A stretch of DNA of 8,642 nucleotides from Clostridia bacterium (GTDB lineage Bacteria > Bacillota > DSM-16504 > Desulfitibacterales > Desulfitibacteraceae): contig JAGXSK010000001.1 of assembly GCA_018333845.1 (NCBI GenBank), positions 1 to 8,642 of the forward strand. Direction: 5' to 3'. Under the pieces are notes generated by a model, which saw only the letters and a list, made by a program, of their open reading frames with translations, ran no database searches and had not been told where the DNA came from. The position numbers and the translations under genes are program-made. Positions 1 to 6,280 of this stretch are shown here, piece by piece (position 1 is the first letter of the stretch; each line of letters starts with the position of its first letter).

Positions 1-69
1 CTAAATCGCAAGGCTTTAGAACTGGGTGCTAATGAAATACAAAAAGCAAAAAAAATCTCTACTCTTTGA
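1..69 (+). CDS. C-terminal tail of an unidentified upstream gene (partial)
   Basis: Frame 1 is open from the window edge to a TGA at 67-69 and reads 22 residues, starting LNRKALELGANEIQ and ending KKISTL. The composition, alternating Lys/Glu/Ala with Leu, looks like a real helical protein tail. The next gene has its own TATAAT and Shine-Dalgarno site downstream, which fits a gene ending here. The piece is too short to assign a family. No terminator hairpin is visible between this stop and the next gene, so read-through into the receiver gene is possible. Confidence 0.35.
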   Translation, partial: LNRKALELGANEIQKAKKISTL

Positions 70-102
70 CCAAAAACGACAATTATTTTAAATTCCATGT
101 AT

Positions 103-108
103 TATAAT
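103..108 (+). promoter_or_regulatory. Candidate -10 element (TATAAT) for the receiver gene
   Basis: A perfect TATAAT lies 50 bases upstream of the TTG start at 158, which would place transcription start near 115 and give a leader of about 43 nt. No good -35 hexamer lies 16-18 bases upstream. A TTGACC at 66-71 is too far away (31-base spacer). There is no extended TGn motif. The site is therefore only a candidate. Confidence 0.3.
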
Positions 109-143
109 TACTATAGCAATGAAGCAATTAACATGGAACATAC

Positions 144-150
144 AAGGTGG
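144..150 (+). promoter_or_regulatory. Shine-Dalgarno site that fixes a TTG start
   Basis: AAGGTGG lies 7 bases before the TTG at 158. The upstream in-frame ATG at 119 has no such site and would add 13 residues not expected before a receiver domain. This supports the TTG start. Confidence 0.75.
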
Positions 151-157
151 TATTAAT

Positions 158-547
158 TTGGTCAAGATATTAATAATGGAAGATGAAATTAATATAGCAT
201 TTGTACTCAAGACTTTTTTGACGGAAGTTGGTTATGATGTAACAATTGCAGAAAATGGTGTCAATGGATTAAAGCTCTTGCAGTCTAGCCCCTTGCCGGA
301 CATTATTTTATTAGACCTTAATATGCCAGGCATGAGCGGCCGTGCTGTGGCGGAAAGGCTTTATTTAGATGACAGGTTAACAAAGGTGCCAGTTGTTATT
401 GTATCAGGGTCATCACCTGCTTCATCAGATTTTCCGCCTGAAGAAATCTATGATGCTTATATTGCCAAGCCCTTTGAATTGTCTGAAGTGTTAGAGGTAG
501 TTGAGAGGTTTACTGATCTTAACCGGCAAAAGGAAAATGCAGTGTAA
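158..547 (+). CDS. Single-domain response regulator (CheY/Spo0F-like receiver)
   Basis: A 129-residue phosphoacceptor protein made of one receiver domain and no output domain. From the TTG start it begins MVKILIMEDE, the usual first strand plus acidic pocket (E8, D9, E10). The phosphoacceptor is D53 in LLDLNMPG, the switch Ser is S83 in VIVSGSS, and the conserved Lys is K104 in AKPFE. The full length is used by the fold, with a short charged tail (RQKENAV). Such proteins pass a phosphoryl group from a histidine kinase to a partner, or act by protein-protein contact in chemotaxis or phosphorelays. No kinase, phosphotransfer or chemotaxis gene is in the window, so the partner is unknown. An in-frame ATG at 119 gives a longer form, but the Shine-Dalgarno at 144-150 favours TTG at 158. 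The gene ends just before a bidirectional hairpin. Confidence 0.9.
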   Translation: MVKILIMEDEINIAFVLKTFLTEVGYDVTIAENGVNGLKLLQSSPLPDIILLDLNMPGMSGRAVAERLYLDDRLTKVPVVIVSGSSPASSDFPPEEIYDAYIAKPFELSEVLEVVERFTDLNRQKENAV

Positions 548-551
548 ATAC

Positions 552-576
552 AAAAGGAGCCCAGATGGCTCCTTTT
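552..576. terminator. Bidirectional hairpin terminator between convergent genes
   Basis: AAAAGGAGCC (552-561) and GGCTCCTTTT (567-576) form a perfect 10-bp stem with a 5-base loop. The four outer A:T pairs supply a U-run on either strand. It starts 4 bases after the receiver stop and lies 27 bases beyond the stop of the converging Mo-hydroxylase gene, so it can serve both. Confidence 0.85.
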
Positions 577-603
577 ATGCGACTCATGTGTTATTGTCTG
601 TCT

Positions 604-2868
604 CTAGTTTCTGGAACTGTTGTTGCAGGAGAGTGCCAGCAATACTCTTTCGGCATTTAAAGGCAAGGTGTTAAAGTTTGTTCCCAGGGCATCATTAATT
701 GCATTTACCACAGCAGGGGCTACTGCACCTGCAGCTATTTCAGCTATTCCCTTGGCACCCCAGGGGCCATGAATTTCTCCCTTTTCAATCAAAACCTTTT
801 TTATTTCAGGCATTTCAGAGGCCCTGAAGGGAAAGTAATTGCTGAAGCTGGGATTTTTGCATCTGCCATCTGGAGTGTATTCTAGTTCCTCGCTAAGGGC
901 AAATCCAAGGCCCATGCCTACTCCACCCTGAATTTGTCCTTCTACCAGCATTGTATTAATGGCCCTGCCCACATCATTGGCTGATACTAGTCTAAGGACA
1001 TCAACATGGCCCGTCCTGGTATCCACCCTAACCTCTGCAAAGTTTACGGCATAAGAAGCTGGGTTTGCCTGGGCTGCATGGCTGTAGTAGGCAAGCAGCT
1101 CCTTGTTTTTCTTAAGACAATACATGACCACCTGCCCGTAGGTAACAGCTTTTTCCTTGTTCCTTAGAGATTTGATAACACTTTTTGCCGCTTCCAATTC
1201 TTTTACAGGTTCATTTAACATATTAGCAGCTTCTTCTAAAAGCATGAGTCTCATTTTTTCTGCCACACCCTTGGCAGCACTGCCTCCAATATAGGCAGTT
1301 CGTGTTGCCTGGGTACCCACATCATATGAGCTTCTCTCGGTGTCACATTCCAGTACAATCACCTTGGACATGTCAATATCCAAGACTTCGGCTACAATCT
1401 GGGTTAGCATTGTCTTTGTCCCTACTCCTCCAAGATCATGGAGTCCTGTATTTAAAAGGGCCTCACCCAGCTCATTAATTCTTAAGGTCATTGCTGCAAA
1501 ATCCTGGTGATATCCAAAGCAGCCATTTGTATGGGCGCAGCAGCCTACACCAACTCCATATTTGAAGCGCCAATCATTTTTAGATTTAACGTTTTTGCAT
1601 TTTTCCCATTCAAAGACCTTTGCACCTTCAGTCAGGCATTCACTTATTCCTATATTACCTAGAGTATGGCCTGTAAGGGGATCGTTATCATGGGGCTTCA
1701 TTACATGTTTGAGCCTAAATTCTACCTGGTCAATGCCTAAAGCCCTTGCAATGTTTGCCATGTGAGTATCCAGGGCAGCAAAAATTTCTGCTGTGCCAAA
1801 ACCCCTGAAACTTCCAGATACAGCTGTATTAGTATGAACCAGATTGCCCGTGTAGCTAAGGTTGGGGATTTTGTATAGTTTTTTAAGCTTGTTGCCCATT
1901 GACTTGGGAATCCACGCCGAGATACTGGTATAAGCACCTGCATCAGCTATTACCTGGACATCCATGGCAGTAATGGTGCCGTCGGTCTTCACTCCAGTTT
2001 TTATTTTGGTTTTAACCCTTGTGCGACACCTGGTGCCAATCATGGTTTCATATCTATCCAGGTGAAGCTTGACTGTTCCCCTGGTTTCCCTGGCGAGAAA
2101 GGCAACCAGAGGTTCAAGAATAGCTTCCAAATGCAGTCCGAAGGAGCCTCCCCCATCCACCTTTATGACCCTGATATTATTTAAAGGAATATTCAAGGCA
2201 TGGGAAACAGTATAACGAACCATCCAGCAGTTCTGGGTATTTGTTTGAATTGTAACTTTATCACTAGAGTCCCAAAGGGCAATTACACAGTTGGTTTCCA
2301 TTGTACAATGGTGCGTCTTTGGAGATTCAAAACTGTGGGTAAAAATGTGTTCTGCCTCTTTAAAGCCCTGGGACGGATCTCCTATTACATAATTGTATTC
2401 AGGAATGGGCTCCTGTACATGATGCTCTTTACTATTTAACGCCTCTTCCATATCTATAACTGCAGGCAATTCTTCATAATCTACCTCTATCAGGTCTAAC
2501 GCCTTTTGTGCTGTAGCTATATCATCTGCAACAACAGCCGCAACCCAATCCCCAACATGCTTTACTACTTTAGAAAAAATAGTTTCATTTCTAGGAGAAT
2601 AGTCATCATCATACTCAATAATAGAGCTGTTATAGGGTATATTAGGGGAATTTAAGCATGTAAAAATCCCCTTGACCCCAGAAAGATTCTGGGCCTTGCT
2701 TGTATCTATTTTCTTTATGATTCCGTGGGGAATAGGACTTAGCAGGAGCCTTGCGTGGAGCATCTTATGGACTTTTTTATCACTATTGTACAGGAGTTGA
2801 CCTGTTGCCTTTTGGGCAGCTTCTTTAAGCGGAAATGGCTTTCCAATATATTTTAAATCCTTACTCAT
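604..2868 (-). CDS. Xanthine dehydrogenase-family molybdopterin-binding (large) subunit
   Basis: A 754-residue catalytic subunit of a molybdenum hydroxylase, the class that oxidises purines, aldehydes or N-heterocycles with water as oxygen source. The N-terminal hammerhead domain (about 15-140) contains VGDWVAAVVADD and VDYEELPAV. MoCo-binding domain 1 (about 150-390) contains the METN segment near 190, GGGSFG at 239-244 and FRGFG near 354-358. MoCo-binding domain 2 (about 410-690) contains DVGTQATRTAYIGG and EGQIQGGVGMG. The expected catalytic Glu is E710 in GAKGIAE. The usual GGGFGGK motif reads GGGSFGLHLE here. By hand comparison from memory, the Arg that xanthine oxidase uses to bind purine (bovine R880) aligns near a Ser, so the substrate is unknown. 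No 2Fe-2S or FAD subunit lies next to it; the gene stands alone. ATG at 2868 is chosen because the GTG at 2880 lies inside the Shine-Dalgarno site. Confidence 0.9.
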   Translation of the reverse strand: MSKDLKYIGKPFPLKEAAQKATGQLLYNSDKKVHKMLHARLLLSPIPHGIIKKIDTSKAQNLSGVKGIFTCLNSPNIPYNSSIIEYDDDYSPRNETIFSKVVKHVGDWVAAVVADDIATAQKALDLIEVDYEELPAVIDMEEALNSKEHHVQEPIPEYNYVIGDPSQGFKEAEHIFTHSFESPKTHHCTMETNCVIALWDSSDKVTIQTNTQNCWMVRYTVSHALNIPLNNIRVIKVDGGGSFGLHLEAILEPLVAFLARETRGTVKLHLDRYETMIGTRCRTRVKTKIKTGVKTDGTITAMDVQVIADAGAYTSISAWIPKSMGNKLKKLYKIPNLSYTGNLVHTNTAVSGSFRGFGTAEIFAALDTHMANIARALGIDQVEFRLKHVMKPHDNDPLTGHTLGNIGISECLTEGAKVFEWEKCKNVKSKNDWRFKYGVGVGCCAHTNGCFGYHQDFAAMTLRINELGEALLNTGLHDLGGVGTKTMLTQIVAEVLDIDMSKVIVLECDTERSSYDVGTQATRTAYIGGSAAKGVAEKMRLMLLEEAANMLNEPVKELEAAKSVIKSLRNKEKAVTYGQVVMYCLKKNKELLAYYSHAAQANPASYAVNFAEVRVDTRTGHVDVLRLVSANDVGRAINTMLVEGQIQGGVGMGLGFALSEELEYTPDGRCKNPSFSNYFPFRASEMPEIKKVLIEKGEIHGPWGAKGIAEIAAGAVAPAVVNAINDALGTNFNTLPLNAERVLLALSCNNSSRN

Positions 2869-2877
2869 ATTTTTTAG

Positions 2878-2885
2878 CACCCCCT
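2878..2885 (-). promoter_or_regulatory. Shine-Dalgarno site of the Mo-hydroxylase gene
   Basis: On the minus strand this reads AGGGGGTG, 9 bases before the ATG at 2868. An in-frame GTG that could be taken as the start (2880-2878) is part of this site, so it is unlikely to be used. Confidence 0.65.
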
Positions 2886-2898
2886 GTTTATTATGAAT

Positions 2899-2928
2899 AT
2901 ATTAACCCAGAATGTATGTAACCTTCAA
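2899..2928 (-). promoter_or_regulatory. Candidate sigma-A promoter of the Mo-hydroxylase gene
   Basis: On the minus strand a TTGAAG (2928-2923, four of six matches) and a TAATAT (2904-2899, four of six) are separated by 18 bases. Transcription would start near 2892, about 24 nt before the ATG, just leaving room for the Shine-Dalgarno site. Both hexamers are imperfect. Confidence 0.3.
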
Positions 2929-2991
2929 TAGATTTGTTTAATATCTGCTTTTATAAAATCTTCTCTGGAATAGAATAACGGGGGAAGAAGC

Positions 2992-3030
2992 ATGTTAAAA
3001 TTAATCAAGGCAAAAATTAAAGGATATTGA
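2992..3030 (+). CDS. Possible 12-residue basic peptide or leader ORF
   Basis: An ATG at 2992 preceded by a GGGGGAAG stretch at 2980-2987 opens a frame encoding MLKLIKAKIKGY and stopping at TGA 3028-3030. The peptide alternates Lys with Leu/Ile/Ala, so it is basic and amphipathic. It lies 45 bases before the YheA-like gene, on the same strand, with a TATAAA at 2952-2957 upstream that could serve both. It may be a translated leader, a small protein, or chance. The ribosome site is the main support; no homologue is known to me. Confidence 0.25.
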   Translation: MLKLIKAKIKGY

Positions 3031-3062
3031 GCATTTATATAGAAGAGGTTATTGATTAGACC

Positions 3063-3070
3063 AGGAGGTG
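3063..3070 (+). promoter_or_regulatory. Consensus Shine-Dalgarno site of the YheA-like gene
   Basis: AGGAGGTG lies 5 bases before the ATG at 3076. It shows that the in-frame TTG at 3052 is not the start and that the 8 residues it would add are leader sequence. Confidence 0.85.
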
Positions 3071-3075
3071 AAGTG

Positions 3076-3402
3076 ATGACTATTGAACAAAAAGCTAAAG
3101 AACTAGCTGAAGCAGTAAAAGAGACTGAAGAGTATAAGGACCTTAATTCAGCTCATGCTAGACTCAAGCTAGATGTAGCCGCACAGGATTTAATAACAAA
3201 GATTCAAAAACTACAAGAAGATGTCCACAGGGTTCAGATGGAAGGCCAGCCGGTTGACAATGCCAAGGTTGATGAAATTAAAGCGCTGCATGTCTCTGCA
3301 GGTCAAAATGAAACCATCAGCAAGCTTTTCAAAAGTCAAGAAAAATTCAATAATCTAATGCAGTCCATTAGTGAAAAAATAAGTCAGGAATTATACAAGT
3401 AG
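3076..3402 (+). CDS. YlbF/YmcA-family protein, YheA (UPF0342)-like
   Basis: A 108-residue, highly charged, all-helical cytoplasmic protein with no membrane segment. It follows the family pattern: an N-terminal helix with ELAEAVKETEEYKDL, a middle helix with DVAAQDLITKIQKLQ, a short turn containing GQPVD, and a C-terminal helix with NETISKLFKSQEKFNNLM. Length and layout resemble Bacillus YheA more than the longer YlbF and YmcA, which act with YaaT on RNase Y and sporulation or competence. It has no cysteine, so it cannot ligate an iron-sulfur cluster as reported for the YlbF-YmcA-YaaT complex. The biochemical role of YheA-type proteins is not established. The gene is flanked by opposite-strand genes and followed at once by a strong terminator, so it is probably monocistronic, possibly with the small ORF at 2992. 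Confidence 0.85.
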   Translation: MTIEQKAKELAEAVKETEEYKDLNSAHARLKLDVAAQDLITKIQKLQEDVHRVQMEGQPVDNAKVDEIKALHVSAGQNETISKLFKSQEKFNNLMQSISEKISQELYK

Positions 3403-3408
3403 ACCACG

Positions 3409-3443
3409 AAGGGAACAGATAAATTAATCTGTTCCCTTTTTTT
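3409..3443 (+). terminator. Strong Rho-independent terminator of the YheA-like gene
   Basis: AAGGGAACAGAT (3409-3420) pairs perfectly with ATCTGTTCCCTT (3427-3438) around a 6-base loop, and a run of seven T follows from 3437 to 3443. It starts 6 bases after the stop codon. The stem also lies just past the stop of the converging aminotransferase and may terminate it too, though the minus strand lacks a good U-run after the stem. Confidence 0.93.
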
Positions 3444-3447
3444 AGCT

Positions 3448-4635
3448 TTACATCATGGATACTTTTTTATTATTTAGAAAGGAATCTACCCTATTAAGAG
3501 CTGCATAAATGTTATCTATGGAAGTAGCATAGGACAGTCTTATATAATTCCTGCCGTATATGCCAAAGGATCCACCATCCAGGACAGCAACTCCGGCTTT
3601 CTCCAATAACTCATGGGACAGCTCTGAACTTGTTCTTCCTGTGCCGCTAATATTGGGGAAAGCATAGAAGGCACCCTTTGGTTTATGACAGTAAAAGCCA
3701 GGTATGGAATTAAGTCCATTAACAAGGATTTCACGTCTTTTGGCAAACTCCCTTACCATTTTTTCTGTTTCATCCTGACAGTTTTGCAAGGCCTCAGCAC
3801 CTGCTATTTGCACAAAGGGAGGAGTACAACTGTTGGAATTAATAACCAGACGAGTTATATGCTGGGCCAATTCCTGGGGCATTAACCCGTAACCTAATCT
3901 CCAACCAGTCATTGAAAAGGCTTTAGAAAATCCATCTACAACAACTGTTCTTTCCTTCATGCCAGGATAGGATACGATGGACTTGGGAACCTCCTCATAA
4001 TATATTCTGCTATATACCTCATCAGATAAAACAAGGAGGTCATGCTCAATACACAAGCTGGATATTTCCTCAAGCTCCTTGTCTGTTAAGATGCCCCCTG
4101 TAGGATTATGGGGCGAATTAAGAATTAGCATTTTAGTTTTGGATGTTATCAGGCTGCGAAGTTTGTTAATATCTATGCTAAAATTATCGCCTATTTCTTC
4201 TATTTGAATGGGAACAGGAATTCCACCACAAAATCGAATTAGAGATTCATATATTGGAAAACCTGGATTGGGATAAATAACCTCATCACCTGGATTGACG
4301 CAGGCCATCATGGTAAAGGACAAAATAGGCTTGGCACCTGGTACAATAACCACTTCACCAGCATCGTAATTAACGTTTCTAAGCTTTCCACTGTAGTCTG
4401 CTATTACTTCCTGTACAGAAGCTAACCCTCCTGCCGGACAATACTTTGTCTGGCCTTGATGCATTGCCCTGGCAGCAGCACCTACTACCCGGGAAGGGGA
4501 TGAAAAATCAGGCTCGCCAATCTCCATATGTATTACCTTGACACCCTGGCTTTCTAGTTTTCTGGCTTTTGCCAGCACTTCAAAGGCAGATTCAGTTCCC
4601 AGACCAGAAAGTCTATCAGCTAAAAATCTTTTCAT
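3448..4635 (-). CDS. Class I/II pyridoxal-phosphate-dependent aminotransferase
   Basis: A fold-type I, AspC/AspB-like transaminase of 395 residues, the normal length. It moves an amino group between an amino acid and a 2-oxo acid in the cytoplasm. Key residues are GEPDF at 40-44, NSPHNPTGG with cofactor Asn177, SDEVY with D205 (pairs with the pyridine nitrogen) and Y208, the Schiff-base lysine K238 in DGFSKAFSMTGWRLGY, R246 after it, and the C-terminal substrate-carboxylate Arg R366 in YIRLSYAT. All catalytic residues are present. Substrate cannot be read from sequence; aspartate, alanine or aromatic amino acids are possible. ATG at 4635 is preferred, with GGTG 9 bases upstream. An in-frame ATG at 4650 adds five residues but has AAGG directly abutting it. 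A near-consensus promoter at 4742-4770 and a folded leader of about 100 nt precede it. Confidence 0.92.
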   Translation of the reverse strand: MKRFLADRLSGLGTESAFEVLAKARKLESQGVKVIHMEIGEPDFSSPSRVVGAAARAMHQGQTKYCPAGGLASVQEVIADYSGKLRNVNYDAGEVVIVPGAKPILSFTMMACVNPGDEVIYPNPGFPIYESLIRFCGGIPVPIQIEEIGDNFSIDINKLRSLITSKTKMLILNSPHNPTGGILTDKELEEISSLCIEHDLLVLSDEVYSRIYYEEVPKSIVSYPGMKERTVVVDGFSKAFSMTGWRLGYGLMPQELAQHITRLVINSNSCTPPFVQIAGAEALQNCQDETEKMVREFAKRREILVNGLNSIPGFYCHKPKGAFYAFPNISGTGRTSSELSHELLEKAGVAVLDGGSFGIYGRNYIRLSYATSIDNIYAALNRVDSFLNNKKVSMM

Positions 4636-4679
4636 TCTATATAACACCATCCTTGGTCGTAAAAATTATCACAATCTTC

Positions 4680-4723
4680 AACATGTTCTCCCTGGATATC
4701 CTAGTGTCCTCTCAGGGAGGACA
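4680..4723 (-). promoter_or_regulatory. Structured leader of the aminotransferase with alternative hairpins
   Basis: On the transcribed minus strand, TGTCCTC (4723-4717) and GAGGACA (4711-4705) form a 7-bp stem with a 5-base loop. CTCCCTG (4719-4713) can instead pair perfectly with CAGGGAG (4694-4688). The two stems share bases 4717-4719 and so exclude each other. Two further palindromes, GGATATCC (4694-4701) and AACATGTT (4680-4687), follow. This could be an attenuation or ligand-responsive leader, or a protein-binding operator. No T-box sequence and no U-run after a stem is seen. Confidence 0.4.
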
Positions 4724-4741
4724 TTCATTTCAATTAAACAT

Positions 4742-4770
4742 ATTTTAGTGACAGTTAAGGGTTTTGTCAA
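4742..4770 (-). promoter_or_regulatory. Strong sigma-A promoter of the aminotransferase
   Basis: On the minus strand a perfect TTGACA (4770-4765) and a TAAAAT (4747-4742, five of six) are separated by exactly 17 bases. Transcription would start near 4735, about 100 nt before the ATG at 4635. A long A/T tract lies directly upstream and could act as an UP element. Confidence 0.8.
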
Positions 4771-4780
4771 TAATAATAGT

Positions 4781-4812
4781 TAAAAAAAGAAAAATATAAA
4801 AAAAGAAAAATA
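4781..4812. repeat. Perfect 16-bp tandem A-tract repeat
   Basis: TAAAAAAAGAAAAATA occurs twice head to tail (4781-4796 and 4797-4812) without mismatch. It begins 11 bases upstream of the -35 box of the aminotransferase promoter, where UP elements lie, and about 100 bases before the MATE gene. Phased A-tracts at this spacing are expected to bend DNA. Confidence 0.85.
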
Positions 4813-4889
4813 ATTTCTTTAAAAATTGCTTGGCAGCTTGTTCTTCCGGGCTAATTGGTATAGATTTAATATTGTTCATATTAATTTCC

Positions 4890-4895
4890 TATAAT
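4890..4895 (+). promoter_or_regulatory. Candidate -10 element (TATAAT) for the MATE gene
   Basis: A perfect TATAAT ends 20 bases before the ATG at 4916. No -35 match is found 16-18 bases upstream. A start near 4902 would leave a leader of only about 14 nt and would cut into the weak AAGG ribosome site at 4901-4904. A promoter further upstream is possible. Confidence 0.3.
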
Positions 4896-4915
4896 CTAGA
4901 AAGGCACCAGAATAC

Positions 4916-6280
4916 ATGCAGGATTTTAATCAAGGAAGTATATTTAAAAATTATATAACTTTCACCATACCGCTGCTCCTTGGCAATCTACTGCAAACAG
5001 GATACAGCATTGTTGATACTATTTTTCTCGGCAGGGTAGGGGCTGATGCCATAGCAGCTGTGTCCCTTAGCTTTGCTCTCCTGTTTGTACTATTTTCATT
5101 GAGCATGGGCCTTTCCATGGGAAGCACCACCCTGGTGGCCCAATATGCAGGAGCAAGGGACAAGGATCTGCTGAACAAGGCAGTAAAAAATTCCCTTGCT
5201 TTCTCATTGCTGCTGGGAGTGTTTTTTTCAATTGGGGCAGTCATTTTAAGCGGACCATTAATTAAATTAATGGGTGCGCCCAGGGAAATCGAGGCAGATG
5301 CCTTAATATACATGAGAATCTTTAGTGCTGGTATTATATTTATGTATTTTTTCTTTTTAATAAGTGCAATCTTAAGGGGATTGGGTGATTCTAAAACTCC
5401 TCTTAAATTCATGGCTGTTTCTACTATAATTAACATTATTCTAGATCCTATTCTTATATTTGGACTTGGGCCTGTTCCACGCCTTGAAGTTGCAGGGGCT
5501 GCTCTAGCAACTGTAATAGCAATGGCCTGTGCTGCCCTTTATGGCCTGTGGTATTTGAACAAAAAGCAGGAGTGTTTTGATTTGTCCTTTAAGGATTTTA
5601 AATTTGACAGTGAAATTATCAAGGACCTCTTGAGGCTGGGACTTCCAGCCGGGGTAGGGCAGACAATAAATGCCCTGGGGTCCACAGTTGTAGTTAGAGT
5701 GGTTACCTACTTTGGGCCAGTGCCCCTGGCAGTCTATGGGGTTGGTACCAAGGTGGATTCTTTAATAATGATGCCAGCAATGTCCATGTCCATAGCAGCT
5801 GCAGCCATGGTGGGACAAAACATTGGCGCAAATCAAATTGACAGGGCAAAAAAAACTGCTGTGGCTGGAATGCTCATGCTTGGATGTGTCCTGGTTGTCA
5901 TGGCTGGACTTCTGGCTGTATTTCCCTTTTATGCAGTAAGGGTCTTTTCCAATGATCCGTCTGTATGGCAGCCGGGGATTGAATATATACGGATACTTGC
6001 AGTATCATATCCCTTCATGGCTGTAATAATGGTTCTGGGGGGTGCATTCAGGGGGGCGGGAGCGGCCATGGCTGCCATGGTTATTTCAATTGGTTCCCTG
6101 TGGGTGGTAAGGGTGCCCCTGGCAGTTTTTCTTGGTATAAATTTAAATCAAGGTCCTTCAGGCATCTGGTGGGCCGTTAGCTTGAGCTGGATACTGGGAG
6201 CTGTTGTAAGTTTAGTGTACTTTTTAAAGGGGAAATGGTATGCAAAGGGAATAGTAAAGCACAATATAGAAAGTAAATAG
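4916..6280 (+). CDS. MATE-family multidrug/cation antiporter
   Basis: A 454-residue inner-membrane transporter of the MATE family, which exports drugs or toxic metabolites in exchange for Na+ or H+. Length and the expected 12 membrane segments fit the family. The N-terminus (MQDFNQGSIFKNYITFTIPLLLGNLLQ) and the VDTIFLGRVGADAIAAVSL stretch at about 33-51 are typical. The internal duplication is visible: VAQYAGARDKDLLNKA in the first half (about 74-89) corresponds to VGQNIGANQIDRAKK in the second (about 299-313). The ATG at 4916 gives the standard family N-terminus, although its ribosome site (AAGG, 11 bases away) is weak. Substrate cannot be predicted. No regulator lies beside it. The TAG stop is the base of the shared hairpin at 6278-6302. 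Confidence 0.93.
   Translation: MQDFNQGSIFKNYITFTIPLLLGNLLQTGYSIVDTIFLGRVGADAIAAVSLSFALLFVLFSLSMGLSMGSTTLVAQYAGARDKDLLNKAVKNSLAFSLLLGVFFSIGAVILSGPLIKLMGAPREIEADALIYMRIFSAGIIFMYFFFLISAILRGLGDSKTPLKFMAVSTIINIILDPILIFGLGPVPRLEVAGAALATVIAMACAALYGLWYLNKKQECFDLSFKDFKFDSEIIKDLLRLGLPAGVGQTINALGSTVVVRVVTYFGPVPLAVYGVGTKVDSLIMMPAMSMSIAAAAMVGQNIGANQIDRAKKTAVAGMLMLGCVLVVMAGLLAVFPFYAVRVFSNDPSVWQPGIEYIRILAVSYPFMAVIMVLGGAFRGAGAAMAAMVISIGSLWVVRVPLAVFLGINLNQGPSGIWWAVSLSWILGAVVSLVYFLKGKWYAKGIVKHNIESK

Noticed and set aside
1562..1765. Plus-strand open frame of 67 codons inside the Mo-hydroxylase gene
   Set aside because: It is antisense to a clear protein-coding gene, has no ribosome site or recognisable domain, and reads like a shadow. 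The same applies to other short opposite-strand frames in this gene, the aminotransferase, MATE, peptidase and psd genes.
604..2868. Assignment of the Mo-hydroxylase as xanthine dehydrogenase (xdhA) or CO dehydrogenase (coxL)
   Set aside because: The substrate-specific signatures I can recall (purine-binding Arg, the CoxL active-site loop) are not evident and the glycine motif differs, so no gene symbol is given.
4651..4741. T-box riboswitch in the aminotransferase leader
   Set aside because: The conserved T-box sequence (AGGGTGGNACC) and a downstream terminator stem with U-run are absent, and the leader is too short.
4830..4845. TTGGCA resembling a sigma-54 -24 box or a sigma-A -35 box upstream of the MATE gene
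   Set aside because: No GC-containing -12 box follows at the sigma-54 spacing, and no TATAAT-like hexamer lies 16-18 bases downstream.
4951..5436. Minus-strand open frame of 161 codons opposite the MATE gene
   Set aside because: Its length comes from the biased codon use of the membrane protein on the other strand. The translation has no family features and no upstream ribosome site was seen.
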